Shown here: piece after piece, positions 8,594 to 16,764 of the stretch
Layout of the letters: each line of letters starts with the position of its first letter
Numbering within the stretch: position 1 is the first letter of the stretch
From: Paraburkholderia sacchari
GTDB taxonomy: Bacteria; Pseudomonadota; Gammaproteobacteria; Burkholderiales; Burkholderiaceae
Direction of reading: 5' to 3'
Assembly (NCBI RefSeq): GCF_000785435.2
Contig: NZ_JTDB02000004.1
Location: 186,001 to 250,000, forward strand
Length of the DNA stretch: 64,000 nucleotides
Position numbers and translations under genes: made by a program
Notes under the pieces: model-generated
What the model was told of the DNA's origin: nothing
Seen by the model: only the letters and a program-made list of their open reading frames with translations
Database searches by the model: none

Positions 8594-9715
8594 TCACCAT
8601 GAACCGATGATGCGGGACTTCCACTTGCATTCTTCCCACTCGCGCGCCGGGTCGGAATCCATGACGATGCCGCCGCCCACGCAGTACACGCCCTCGCCGC
8701 CGCGATCGAGAACGAGGGTGCGTATGGCGACGTTCATCGAGAACCGGCCATCTGGCGCGAGCCATCCGATGCTTCCGCAATAGACGCCTCGCGGCGCGTT
8801 TTCGAGGCGGCGGATGTGGCGCATCGCGGCGATCTTCGGTGCGCCCGTGACCGAGCCGCACGGAAAGAGCGCGCGCAGGATGTGTTCGAGATTCGGCTCG
8901 CCGATATCGGCGGTGATCGTCGAGGTGAGTGTCCAGACCGTTGCGTACCGTTCCAGCGCGAAGAGGTTCTCCACCGCGACCGAACCGGTGCGCGCAATGC
9001 GCCCGAGGTCGTTGCGCAGGAGATCGACGATCATGATGTTCTCGGCCTTGTCCTTCGTGCTTGCCTGCAATTGCGCAGCAAGGCGGTCGTCTCGCTCGGG
9101 ATCGGCGTCGCGCGGCGCGGTGCCCTTCATCGGCCGCGTCGTGAGCTTGCCGCCGCTGTGCTGCAGGAACAGTTCCGGAGAAAACGAAAGAATCCGGCGA
9201 TCGCCGTCTTCGATATACGCCGCATGCGCAGACGGATTCGCGCTGGCCAGACGCCGGTAAAGCGCCCCCGCGTCGCCGCGCATACTCACGTCGAGCGCAA
9301 ACGTATAGTTGATCTGATAAACCTCGCCCGCGGCGATCAGGCTGCGGATCTCGGACACCTGCTCCATATAGCGCTGCTTACCAATGCGCGGCGTGATCGA
9401 GATGATCTCGCTTTGCGCATCGTTTGCGAGGGCTTCGCACGATGGCTCTTCATGCGCATTGTCGAAAACGAGCGCGGTCAGAGGCGCTCGCTGTGTGTAT
9501 TCCTCGTCGTCGCGTTCATGCAGTGATGGCTCGAGCCAATAGCCCACCTCGTAGTCGGCGATCAAGGCAATCCAGTGTCCGCTCGCGCGAGCCGTGTCGA
9601 TTTCCTGCATCGCATCCGCGAACTCGCGGCGATTCCGAGCCGTGATCCGCGAGTGCGGGCCGCGCATGACGAGCGCACGTCCAGCAACGAAATCGTCGAA
9701 TCGGCAAGTATCCAT
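8594..9715 (-). CDS. pabB: aminodeoxychorismate synthase component I (PabB)
   Basis: Makes 4-amino-4-deoxychorismate from chorismate, the step before p-aminobenzoate (pABA). The 373-residue chorismate-binding domain shows GEVYQINYTFAL, RPMKGTAPR, DLLRNDLGRI and GSVTGAPKIAAM, all characteristic. It lacks a fused PabC lyase. I chose the ATG at 9715 (MDTCRFDDF) rather than the longer frame from 9859, because the longer version would run through the palindrome at 9795. pABA is a precursor of both H4F and H4MPT (RFAP synthase at 57783 uses it), so placement beside C1 genes suggests extra pABA supply for H4MPT. It is divergent from the haemoglobin gene. Confidence 0.88.
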   Translation of the reverse strand: MDTCRFDDFVAGRALVMRGPHSRITARNRREFADAMQEIDTARASGHWIALIADYEVGYWLEPSLHERDDEEYTQRAPLTALVFDNAHEEPSCEALANDAQSEIISITPRIGKQRYMEQVSEIRSLIAAGEVYQINYTFALDVSMRGDAGALYRRLASANPSAHAAYIEDGDRRILSFSPELFLQHSGGKLTTRPMKGTAPRDADPERDDRLAAQLQASTKDKAENIMIVDLLRNDLGRIARTGSVAVENLFALERYATVWTLTSTITADIGEPNLEHILRALFPCGSVTGAPKIAAMRHIRRLENAPRGVYCGSIGWLAPDGRFSMNVAIRTLVLDRGGEGVYCVGGGIVMDSDPAREWEECKWKSRIIGSW

Positions 9716-9794
9716 GGACGATGGGAAGTTGAACCACGAATCAATGCGGCGAGCATCGACGACCAAAAGTGCGTCATCAATGATTCGTAGTAGG

Positions 9795-9810
9795 TATCCC
9801 CCAGGGGGTA
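9795..9810. promoter_or_regulatory. TATCCCCCAGGGGGTA palindrome, copy 2
   Basis: A near-perfect 16-bp inverted repeat 80 bp upstream of pabB, in the divergent pabB/haemoglobin region. It is the best example of the recurring CCCCC/GGGGG promoter element. Confidence 0.5.
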
Positions 9811-9882
9811 GGGGCGATGGGCTCGAATACGCCGGAGCGCAAGGAGCGAACGCCGGCATGGCGGCAATGGGGTAGAGCGTTT

Positions 9883-9898
9883 ATACCCCCTATGGGAG
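9883..9898 (+). promoter_or_regulatory. ATACCCCCTATGGGAG motif, copy 3
   Basis: A second copy of the element in the same divergent region, about 80-95 bp before the haemoglobin GTG at 9977. The right arm is degenerate (GGGAG). Confidence 0.45.
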
Positions 9899-9976
9899 GC
9901 GCGGCAGCCGCGCTATGTTCCCTATGCTTTGCGCAGGCATCACCCGGTATCGGGACAATACGAATCCGAGGAAATT

Positions 9977-10393
9977 GTGGAGACAGGACATCGAGCGGCG
10001 GACCAACGCGTGCAGACAGTGCACGAGATGATAGGCGGCGAAACCGCGCTCGCGCGCCTTGTCGAGACGTTCTACGACATCATCGAAACCGATCCCGAAG
10101 GCGCGAGCATTCACGCGCTGCATTTGAAGGGCTTCGGTCTCGCCCACGTCAGGCAGGCGCAGTTCGAATTTCTCTCGGGTTTTTTCGGTGGCCCGCACTA
10201 CTACCTCGAACGCATGGGGCACGCGAATCTGCGCACCATACATGCGCACATCGAGATCGGGCCGGCGGAGGTCGAGGCGTGGCTGGCGTGCATGCGCAAA
10301 GCCATTGGGCAACTCGGCTATGACGCTGACGTTGCGGCTACATTGATGCGGCATTTCACGCGATCCGCGCAAGCGCTGCGCAATACAGCGTAG
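9977..10393 (+). CDS. group II truncated haemoglobin
   Basis: A 138-residue globin of the GlbO/trHbII class, binding O2 or NO through haem. It shows YDIIETDPEG, GFGLAHVRQAQFEFLSGFFGGPHYYLERMGH and LRTIHAHIEI, typical of the class, with the proximal histidine in the ERMGHANLR region. The GTG at 9977 is chosen because GAGGAAATT stands directly before it; an in-frame ATG at 9929 has no ribosome site. It may protect oxygen- or NO-sensitive C1 enzymes, or supply oxygen, but no direct link is visible. Confidence 0.85.
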   Translation: METGHRAADQRVQTVHEMIGGETALARLVETFYDIIETDPEGASIHALHLKGFGLAHVRQAQFEFLSGFFGGPHYYLERMGHANLRTIHAHIEIGPAEVEAWLACMRKAIGQLGYDADVAATLMRHFTRSAQALRNTA

Positions 10394-10460
10394 CCCGCAC
10401 CTCTTGACAAGGCACTGGCGTGCCGTCACCCAGGGTCTCTATCTACCTACAAAAACAGTA

Positions 10461-10489
10461 TTGACACTCGGGCCTCCATCCACAATAAA
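10461..10489 (+). promoter_or_regulatory. sigma-70-like promoter for the small-membrane-protein operon
   Basis: A perfect -35 TTGACA at 10461 and AATAAA at 10484 are separated by 17 bases, about 95 bp before the first gene. The 191-bp gap 10394-10583 contains no other gene. Confidence 0.5.
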
Positions 10490-10583
10490 TACCACGGTGA
10501 AACTTTTTTGCTGATTGGGAAACACGGCCGAAACGGTCCAGGATTCCCCAATTGTTTCGCCATGACCGATGGAGGGATTGAGC

Positions 10584-10910
10584 ATGAGTGACCGCTTGAG
10601 AAAGCGTATCGACAGCATGTTTGGCCGGGACCGTTTGATGGCCGGCATCGCATTGCTTGCGTTGTGGGTTGCGCTGGGCTTCGTCTACTTTGCGGTGAGC
10701 TTGTCTGCGGCTGATCCTGCGGTCCGGATTGCGCTGACGGTTGGGGCCACAGGCGTGGTCGTGTTCAATACCGCATCGGTGACGGCGATGGTGCGCCACT
10801 ACAAGGAAGACAAGGACCATATCTACGGTCTGGACATTCACCATCTCGACGAGAACCGTCTGCGCAAGGCGGCGCTTCGCGACAGCGAGGAAGAAGAAGT
10901 GCTTGCCTGA
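10584..10910 (+). CDS. small membrane protein, 108 aa
   Basis: Unknown family. A basic N-terminus (MSDRLRKRIDSMFGRDRL) is followed by two hydrophobic helices at about residues 18-40 and 46-66, then an acidic tail with KEDKDHIYGLDIHHLDE and EEEE. GGAGGG before the ATG at 10584 decides the start over one at 10569. It is the first gene of a tightly spaced run that includes two more small membrane proteins and an APC permease, so it may be an accessory subunit of that transporter. This is inferred from context only. Confidence 0.75.
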   Translation: MSDRLRKRIDSMFGRDRLMAGIALLALWVALGFVYFAVSLSAADPAVRIALTVGATGVVVFNTASVTAMVRHYKEDKDHIYGLDIHHLDENRLRKAALRDSEEEEVLA

Positions 10911-10963
10911 CCTTCCTGCCGCTGAACCATTCAACGCAATGCCGACTGAAGAGGAAACTCGAC

Positions 10964-11347
10964 ATGGCATCCGTATATGTTCCCCCTGTGCAGAAGGGCT
11001 TCGGGCAGCTGGTGGATAGCCTGTTTCTGCTCGTGCTCGTGTATTGCAGCCTGCTCGGGCCGCTGATGCTCAAGGCGCCGGACAAGCAGCCCGACCAGGC
11101 GCAGGCCGCGACCAGCCAGGTGTCGTGGCAGACGCTGGGCCAGAATCCCACCATGCAGGCGCAGTGGCAGAAACTCGGCTACAGCGCAGAGCAGGCGAAG
11201 CCCATCATCACCACGCGGTTCGACTACGTAGTGGAACCGGGCTCGCTGATCGTCACGGCGCTCGTGATCGTCGGCTATTTCGTATTCGTGCTGCGCGTGT
11301 CCGAGAAGCAGTATCGGCAGGTGATCGCGGAAAAATTTGGAGAGTGA
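10964..11347 (+). CDS. two-helix membrane protein, 127 aa
   Basis: Unknown family. Helix one lies at about residues 14-36 (LVDSLFLLVLVYCSLLGPLML) and helix two at about 93-112 (SLIVTALVIVGYFVFVLRV). Between them is a Gln-rich periplasmic-type loop of about 55 residues with SWQTLGQNPTMQAQWQKLGY. It starts 53 bp after the previous gene and ends 4 bp before the next start. The position points to an envelope complex with its neighbours. Confidence 0.75.
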   Translation: MASVYVPPVQKGFGQLVDSLFLLVLVYCSLLGPLMLKAPDKQPDQAQAATSQVSWQTLGQNPTMQAQWQKLGYSAEQAKPIITTRFDYVVEPGSLIVTALVIVGYFVFVLRVSEKQYRQVIAEKFGE

Positions 11348-11351
11348 CGCC

Positions 11352-11492
11352 ATGAACTTCTGGTCATTGCTGAGTCAGGCCGCATGGGCGCTCGCAATCC
11401 TGCTGTTTGCGTGGATTCTGGTCGATGCGCTGCGGGTCTCCCGCGAATACGACGACGATTTCCTGATGAGTTCAACCGAAGGCAGCGAATAG
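11352..11492 (+). CDS. single-span membrane miniprotein, 46 aa
   Basis: ATG at 11352 and TAG ending at 11492 enclose MNFWSLLSQAAWALAILLFA and an acidic tail containing SREYDDDF. One helix (about residues 5-25) is followed by a cytoplasmic-type tail. The start is 4 bp after the previous stop and GGAGAGTGACGCC precedes it, so translation is probably coupled. The small size and membrane span resemble accessory subunits of secondary transporters. It is short enough to be missed by length-filtered gene callers. Confidence 0.7.
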   Translation: MNFWSLLSQAAWALAILLFAWILVDALRVSREYDDDFLMSSTEGSE

Positions 11493-11569
11493 CCCTCGCG
11501 ATAACCTCACGATAACCCTCGCGACGGATCCGCCTCAACCCGTCTGGATAGCCAATACAGGAGCGGCGC

Positions 11570-12961
11570 ATGAGCGACGCAGCAACGGCAGGGCAGTCTG
11601 GAGAGCGCATCGCCCTCCTGAAAGTGCTGGGACCGATTCACGTGTGGGCGCTCGGCGTGGGCATCGTGCTCGTGGGCGAGTTCATGGGGTGGAACTTCTC
11701 GGTGGCCAAAGGCGGTGCATACGGGTCGCTGATCGCCTGCTGGATCATCGGGCTGCTCTACACCTGCGTCGCCATGATCGACTCGGAAGTGACCTCCACG
11801 GTCGCGGCGGCAGGCGGCCAGTATACGCAGGCGAAACACATCATCGGGCCGCTGATGGCGTTCAACGTGGGCCTCTATCTGGTGATGGCCTATACGATGC
11901 TGGAAGCGGCCGACGCGCTCGTGGTTGGCGACCTCATCAAGGCCGTGGCGGCGGATTCGGGTTATGCCATCGACTCGCGTCCATTCGCGCTCCTGACGAT
12001 CGCCTTTCTCGCGTGGCTCAATTACCGCGGCGTGTTCGTCACGCTCACGGTCAATTTCGTGATCACGGCGATTGCCTTTCTTGCCATCGTCGTGCTGTTC
12101 TTCGGCGTGCAGCCGTGGAATCCGGGCCAGGTCCTGCTTCATCATCAGTTGCTGACGCAGTTGCCGTATGGCTGGCTCGGCGTGGTCGCCACGCTGCAGT
12201 TCGGCATGTGGTACTACCTGGGCATCGAAGGCACCTGCCAGGCCGCCGAAGAGGTGCGCTCGGCGGGACGCTCGATTCCGCTCGGAACGATGTGCGGCAT
12301 GATCACGCTGCTGATTGCCGCCGCACTGACCTGGTATGTGGCCACCGGGCTCATGCCTTGGGAGTACCTCGGCCAGGCGGTGACGCCGCTCTACGACGCC
12401 GCGCGCCTCACCGGCAACAAGGGGCTGCAAACGCTGCTGTTCGTGGGCACACTGTTCTCGGCCATCGCGTCGGCCAACGGCTGTATCAACGACGCTTCGC
12501 GCGCCTGGTTTTCAATGTCGCGCGACCGCTATATGCCGATGTGGTTCGGCGCGGTGCATCCGCGCTATCGCACGCCGTACCGCGCGATCATCTTTCTGGT
12601 GCCGATTGCGATTTCGTTTGCGTTCACCGGCTTGCTCGATCAGGTCATTACGTTTTCCATCTTGTCCGGGCTGCTCGGCTATACGTTCATGTCGATCAAC
12701 ATCGTGAAGTTTCGCCGCAAATGGCCGCTTGGCAGCATCAATCGAGGCTACGTCCATCCGTTTCACCCGATACCGGCAATCGTGCTGGCCTGCCTGTGCT
12801 CCGCGACTTATTTCGCTACCTATCTCGGCTATGGCGCCTCGCTGCTCTCGATCATGGCGTTCTATATCGTCGCGTCGATCTGGTTCGCGCTGCATCGCTA
12901 CAAATACGTCAAGCGCGGCGACCAGTTCACGATGAACTGGCCACGACCCAGGGACTATTGA
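11570..12961 (+). CDS. APC-family permease, ethanolamine-permease-like
   Basis: A 463-residue transporter of the amino acid-polyamine-organocation superfamily, with about 12 hydrophobic helices. GEFMGWNFSVAKGGAYG and TVAAAGGQYTQAKHIIGPL follow the substrate/ion-binding helix 1-3 pattern of ethanolamine permeases. The conserved ANGCINDASRAWFSMSRDRY segment lies about residues 303-322. It is embedded in a run of small membrane proteins and precedes the methylamine operon, so uptake of methylamine, an N-methylated amino acid or ethanolamine is plausible. The substrate is inferred from position and family only. Confidence 0.88.
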   Translation: MSDAATAGQSGERIALLKVLGPIHVWALGVGIVLVGEFMGWNFSVAKGGAYGSLIACWIIGLLYTCVAMIDSEVTSTVAAAGGQYTQAKHIIGPLMAFNVGLYLVMAYTMLEAADALVVGDLIKAVAADSGYAIDSRPFALLTIAFLAWLNYRGVFVTLTVNFVITAIAFLAIVVLFFGVQPWNPGQVLLHHQLLTQLPYGWLGVVATLQFGMWYYLGIEGTCQAAEEVRSAGRSIPLGTMCGMITLLIAAALTWYVATGLMPWEYLGQAVTPLYDAARLTGNKGLQTLLFVGTLFSAIASANGCINDASRAWFSMSRDRYMPMWFGAVHPRYRTPYRAIIFLVPIAISFAFTGLLDQVITFSILSGLLGYTFMSINIVKFRRKWPLGSINRGYVHPFHPIPAIVLACLCSATYFATYLGYGASLLSIMAFYIVASIWFALHRYKYVKRGDQFTMNWPRPRDY

Positions 12962-13049
12962 TGCGCGCGCATTGAATTCGACGCTAGCCATGGCGGCGGC
13001 GCGGGCGGTCATACCGCCCGCGCCGCATTCGTATAGGGAGGGTTCCGTC

Positions 13050-13793
13050 ATGTCGATCACAGGCAGCGCTCCTTTCACGGCGTTTGCTGCGGTATTTGCC
13101 GCGTTATTTGTGGTGACGCTCGCCATCCACCATCGACGTGCGCGCGAATCGATCAGGATCCAACGCCGCAAGCTGTTCGATGGGTGTTTCGCGCTTTTCG
13201 ACCACGTCACGCTGACGCAGGACGACGTCGCCTTTCCTGTGCTCACGGGCTCGTATCGCGGGCACAGCGTCCGGATCGAACCGATCGTGGATCAAGTCGT
13301 GTTCCGGCAGGTGCCGTCGCTCTGGCTGACCGTATCGGTGAGACAGAACTTGCCCGTCGCCGGAACGTTCGATCTGCTGGCGCGCAGGGCGAACGTCGAA
13401 TTCTGGTCCCACGCCGGTGCATTGCCGTTGTGCGTCCCGCTACCGCGCGACTGGCCGGATCATACCTCGCTCAAGTCGGATCGTAAGGCATCCGAATTGC
13501 CGCTGCGCATACTCGATCCGCACGTGAGGACGCTATTCTCCGACCCGCGCTCGAAAGAGCTGGTCGTGATGCCGCGCGGCGTGCGCATCGTCTATCAGGT
13601 TCAGGCGGCGGACCGCAGCGAATACCTGGTGCTGCGCCGCGCGACGTTTCATGGCGCGCACGTGAGCGTTGCGCTGCTCGAGTCGCTGCTCGAGCGCGCG
13701 ACGGCCGTATGCGCCGATCTGATGCAAGGAGATCCGATGCAAGGAGAGGAGCATGCAAGCGCACGAAATCGAAGCAGCGCAGAAACGTATTGA
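13050..13793 (+). CDS. membrane-anchored protein of unknown function, 247 aa
   Basis: One N-terminal helix (about residues 9-27, FTAFAAVFAALFVVTLAI) anchors a soluble domain of mixed alpha/beta character, with SVRIEPIVDQVVFRQVPSLWL and LDPHVRTLFSDPRSKELVV. GGGAGGG precedes the ATG at 13050; an in-frame ATG at 12972 has none. No family recognised. It starts 88 bp after the permease and overlaps the next gene by 41 bp, so it belongs to the same operon and may form part of a transport or sensory complex. Confidence 0.75.
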   Translation: MSITGSAPFTAFAAVFAALFVVTLAIHHRRARESIRIQRRKLFDGCFALFDHVTLTQDDVAFPVLTGSYRGHSVRIEPIVDQVVFRQVPSLWLTVSVRQNLPVAGTFDLLARRANVEFWSHAGALPLCVPLPRDWPDHTSLKSDRKASELPLRILDPHVRTLFSDPRSKELVVMPRGVRIVYQVQAADRSEYLVLRRATFHGAHVSVALLESLLERATAVCADLMQGDPMQGEEHASARNRSSAETY

Positions 13794-14130
13794 TGAAGCG
13801 ACTGGCGAAGCCGTCGAGAAAGCCTCAAAGCGGCCCCCGGAGCAGATCGTGCGCCGCCCCCTGCACCCGTGGGTCGTGCTGGCCGCCGCGGCGATATTGC
13901 CGGGCGCAGGGCAGGTTCTCAACCGCATGCCAAGGCGTGCGCTCATCATGGTGTTCTTCATGCTGTTGCTGGGCTTTCTGACGCTGCAACTCGCCGCGCC
14001 CGGGCGATCGTTCGTCGGCCGTCATGCGGGCGGCATCTTCGTCTATGCGATCGCGGTGCTAGACGCCTACGCGGTCTCGCGATATCGCCGGGAATACTTC
14101 ATGCAGCGTCAACGCGCAGGCGGCATGTAA
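13753..14130 (+). CDS. membrane protein, 125 aa
   Basis: A charged N-terminal segment (MQAHEIEAAQKRIDEATGEA) comes first, then HPWVVLAAAAILPGAGQVLNRMPRRAL, which resembles the glycine/GQ turn seen in TM2-type small membrane proteins. Two or three helices span about residues 40-105. GGAGAGGAGC stands before the ATG, and the gene overlaps the previous one by 41 bp. It is the last gene of the transporter-like operon and ends about 120 bp before the promoter of the N-methylglutamate operon. Function unknown. Confidence 0.72.
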   Translation: MQAHEIEAAQKRIDEATGEAVEKASKRPPEQIVRRPLHPWVVLAAAAILPGAGQVLNRMPRRALIMVFFMLLLGFLTLQLAAPGRSFVGRHAGGIFVYAIAVLDAYAVSRYRREYFMQRQRAGGM

Positions 14131-14160
14131 GCAGCGCGAAGCGGACCGGTCGCGTTTTGC

Positions 14161-14176
14161 TACCCCCAAGGAGGTA
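14161..14176 (+). promoter_or_regulatory. TACCCCCAAGGAGGTA motif, copy 4
   Basis: An inverted repeat TACC-CCCAAGGA-GGTA about 75-90 bp upstream of the promoter for purU. A partial second copy, ATACCCCTGATTGGG, lies at 14206-14220. It belongs to the element family seen at 7242, 9795 and 9883. Confidence 0.45.
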
Positions 14177-14249
14177 GTCCGAGGGGAGTGCTTTCTCAGC
14201 GAGCGATACCCCTGATTGGGTTCGTGGCAAGAAAAAAAGTTTATTGGCG

Positions 14250-14278
14250 TTGACAAGCGAAATTCCGCTGATTACTTT
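14250..14278 (+). promoter_or_regulatory. sigma-70-like promoter of the N-methylglutamate operon
   Basis: A perfect -35 TTGACA at 14250 and a weak -10 TACTTT at 14273 with 17-bp spacing lie 40 bp before the purU ATG. A strong -35 with a weak -10 fits an activated promoter, with the CCCCC/GGGGG element just upstream. Confidence 0.5.
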
Positions 14279-14317
14279 TAACCCACGTTCAATCCTGTCG
14301 AGAATCGGGTGCCCCTC

Positions 14318-15178
14318 ATGTCAGAAACGCGCCGCTTTACCCTGACGTTGTCATGTCCCGACCGGATCGGCATTGTCGCTGCCGTCAGCGCGTTCATTGC
14401 CGAGCATCACGGTTTGATCATCGAGGCGACTCACCACGCCGACGAATTGGAAAAGCGCTTTTACATGCGCCACGAGATCGCGACCGACTCGCTGCCGGTC
14501 AGCCTGGAGACGTTTCGCGAGCGCTTCGCCCGCATCGGCCGCGAGTTCTCGATGGACTGGAAGGTGACCGATCATTCGCAGAAAAAGCGCGTGGTGATCC
14601 TCGTTTCGAAGCTCGAGCACTGCCTTTACGACTTGCTTGCGCGCTGGAAGGCCGGCGAGCTCGACATCGAGATTCCGTGTGTGATCTCGAACCACGAAAC
14701 GTGGCGCAGCTTCGTCGAATGGCATGGCATTCCGTTTCATTACGTGCCGGTCACGCCGGAGACCAAGCAGCAGGCCTACGACCAGGTGCAGCGCCTCTTC
14801 GAGGACGCGCGCGCCGACACCATGGTGCTCGCCCGCTACATGCAGGTGCTTTCGCCCAAGCTGTGCGCGGCGTACCCGGGCCGCATCATCAATATCCATC
14901 ATTCTTTCCTGCCGAGCTTCGTTGGCGCGAAGCCGTATCACCAGGCGTATGCGCGCGGCGTGAAGCTCACTGGCGCAACCTGCCATTACGTGACGGAAGA
15001 CCTCGACGAAGGCCCGATCATCGAGCAGGACGTGATTCGCGTGCGCCATTCGGACCGGCCCGACGACCTCGTGCGTCTTGGCCGCGACATCGAAAAAGCG
15101 GTGCTGGCCCGAGGCTTGCGTTACCACCTCGAAGACCGCGTGCTGATACACGGCAACAAGACGATCGTTCTGCGCTAA
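14318..15178 (+). CDS. purU: formyltetrahydrofolate deformylase
   Basis: Hydrolyses 10-formyl-H4F to formate and H4F. The 286-residue protein has an N-terminal ACT domain (LTLSCPDRIGIVAAVSAFI) and a formyltransferase-fold C-terminus with INIHHSFLPSF (about residue 190) and TEDLDEGPIIEQD carrying the catalytic Asn-His-Asp set. ATG 14318 is used; a GTG at 14309 is possible. As first gene of the methylamine operon ending in folD, it would finish the H4F route by releasing formate and recycling H4F, rather than serving purine balance. Its length is normal for the family. Confidence 0.95.
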   Translation: MSETRRFTLTLSCPDRIGIVAAVSAFIAEHHGLIIEATHHADELEKRFYMRHEIATDSLPVSLETFRERFARIGREFSMDWKVTDHSQKKRVVILVSKLEHCLYDLLARWKAGELDIEIPCVISNHETWRSFVEWHGIPFHYVPVTPETKQQAYDQVQRLFEDARADTMVLARYMQVLSPKLCAAYPGRIINIHHSFLPSFVGAKPYHQAYARGVKLTGATCHYVTEDLDEGPIIEQDVIRVRHSDRPDDLVRLGRDIEKAVLARGLRYHLEDRVLIHGNKTIVLR

Positions 15179-15249
15179 AAGCAGCCCTGCTGTCCAACCC
15201 GGTTTGCCCGCGCGCCGCTGTGCGCGCGGACGAGAACAAGGAGTGAGCC

Positions 15250-16491
15250 ATGCCGTGGCGTCTCGTGCGTTTTGCCATGTCGAAGAAGCACCCTGAGCCG
15301 CGGATGTTCACCCGGCATGACACTTTGCGCAGTTCTTATGACGTTGTGATCATCGGTGCGGGTGGTCACGGGCTCGCGAGCGCCTACTACCTCGCCCGCG
15401 AGCACGGCATCAAGAACGTGGCGGTGCTGGAGAAGGGCTATATCGGCGGCGGCAACACGGGCCGCAACACCACGATCATCCGCTCGAACTACCTGACGCC
15501 CGAGGGCGTGAAGTTCTACGATCAGTCGGTCAAGCTGTGGGAGGACCTCTCGCAGGACTTCGACCTGAACCTGTTTTATTCGACGCGCGGCCACTACACG
15601 CTCGCCCATACCGATTCGGCCATGCGCACGATGCGCTGGCGCGCGGAGGTGAACAAGCACTTCGGCGTGGACTCGGAGGTGGTCGGCCCGAAGGAAGTCA
15701 AGCAGGCCGCGCCGATGATCGATCTCTCGTGCGGCGGCGTGGCGCCCATTCTGGGCGCGCTGTATCACGCGCCGGGATCGGTCGCGCGCCACGACGCCGT
15801 GGCATGGGGCTACGGGCGCGGCGCCGACCAGCGCGGCGTCGAGATTCATCAGCAAACCGAAGTGCTTGGCATCGACGTGGTGGGCGGCAAGGTGAAGGGC
15901 GTGAAAACCTCGCGCGGCTATATCTCGACCAACAAGGTGCTGTGCGCGGTGGCGGGCTCCACGCCGCGCATCACCGACATGGTCGGGCTGCGCACGCCCA
16001 TCTTCATCCATCCGCTGCAGGCGATGGTGAGCGAACCGCTCAAGCCCTGGCTCAATCCGATCCTGGTTTCGGGGAGCCTGCACGTCTATATCAGCCAGTC
16101 GGCGCGTGGCGAGCTCGTGATGGGTGCATCGCTCGACCCGTACGAGCTGCATGCCACGCGCTCGACCCTCGATTTCGTGGAGGGGCTCACGGCGCACATG
16201 CTCGAGATGTTCCCGTTCCTCTCGACCGCGAAGGTCATGCGCCAGTGGGCAGGCATGGCGGACATGACGCCGGACTTCGCGCCCATCATGGGCAAGACGC
16301 CGGTGGAGGGCTTCTATCTGGACTCCGGCTGGGGCACGTGGGGCTTCAAGGCCACGCCGGTGTGCGGCAAGACCATGTCGTACACCGTTGCGAACGATAC
16401 GAACCATGAGCTGATCAACGGTTTCACGCTCGATCGCTTCCGCCGCTATGCGCTCACGGGCGAGAAGGGCGCGGCCTCGGTCGGACACTGA
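15250..16491 (+). CDS. mgdA: N-methylglutamate dehydrogenase subunit A (SoxB-like)
   Basis: A flavoprotein subunit homologous to heterotetrameric sarcosine oxidase beta, oxidising N-methylglutamate to glutamate and a C1 unit at the formaldehyde level. It is 413 residues long, with the FAD-binding DVVIIGAGGHGLASAYYL near residue 31-48 and GNTGRNTTIIRSNYL. AAGGAGTGAGCC stands before the ATG. The order mgdA-mgdB-mgdC-mgdD-gmaS-mgsABC identifies N-methylglutamate dehydrogenase rather than true sarcosine oxidase, because GmaS and all three Mgs subunits are next to it. Within the family the two cannot be told apart from one subunit alone. Confidence 0.93.
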   Translation: MPWRLVRFAMSKKHPEPRMFTRHDTLRSSYDVVIIGAGGHGLASAYYLAREHGIKNVAVLEKGYIGGGNTGRNTTIIRSNYLTPEGVKFYDQSVKLWEDLSQDFDLNLFYSTRGHYTLAHTDSAMRTMRWRAEVNKHFGVDSEVVGPKEVKQAAPMIDLSCGGVAPILGALYHAPGSVARHDAVAWGYGRGADQRGVEIHQQTEVLGIDVVGGKVKGVKTSRGYISTNKVLCAVAGSTPRITDMVGLRTPIFIHPLQAMVSEPLKPWLNPILVSGSLHVYISQSARGELVMGASLDPYELHATRSTLDFVEGLTAHMLEMFPFLSTAKVMRQWAGMADMTPDFAPIMGKTPVEGFYLDSGWGTWGFKATPVCGKTMSYTVANDTNHELINGFTLDRFRRYALTGEKGAASVGH

Positions 16492-16506
16492 GCGGAGAAC
16501 ACGACG

Positions 16507-16764
16507 ATGAAGATCATGACCTGTCCTGTGAACGGTGCGCGGCCCGTTTCGGAGTTCGTCTACTGGGGCGAATTGCGCCCGATGCCGGACCCCGCGAAAG
16601 CCAGCGACGACGAATGGGCCGACTACGTGTACTGCCGCAACGGCGCCGCAGGCGTGAAGAAGGAGTGGTGGTGCCATACCCCGAGCAACACCTGGTTTAT
16701 CGCCGAGCGTGACACCGCGAAGGATCGTGTCATCCGCACGTATCTGAACGACGAGGAGGCGTAA
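16507..16764 (+). CDS. mgdB: N-methylglutamate dehydrogenase subunit B (SoxD-like, zinc)
   Basis: The 85-residue small delta-type subunit of the sarcosine-oxidase/NMG-dehydrogenase complex. It keeps the zinc-type residues C6 (MTCPVNG), the YVYCRNG cysteine and the WWCHTPSNTWF Cys-His pair. It starts 15 bp after mgdA and abuts mgdC directly, as usual for these clusters. In related complexes it is structural. Confidence 0.93.
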   Translation: MKIMTCPVNGARPVSEFVYWGELRPMPDPAKASDDEWADYVYCRNGAAGVKKEWWCHTPSNTWFIAERDTAKDRVIRTYLNDEEA

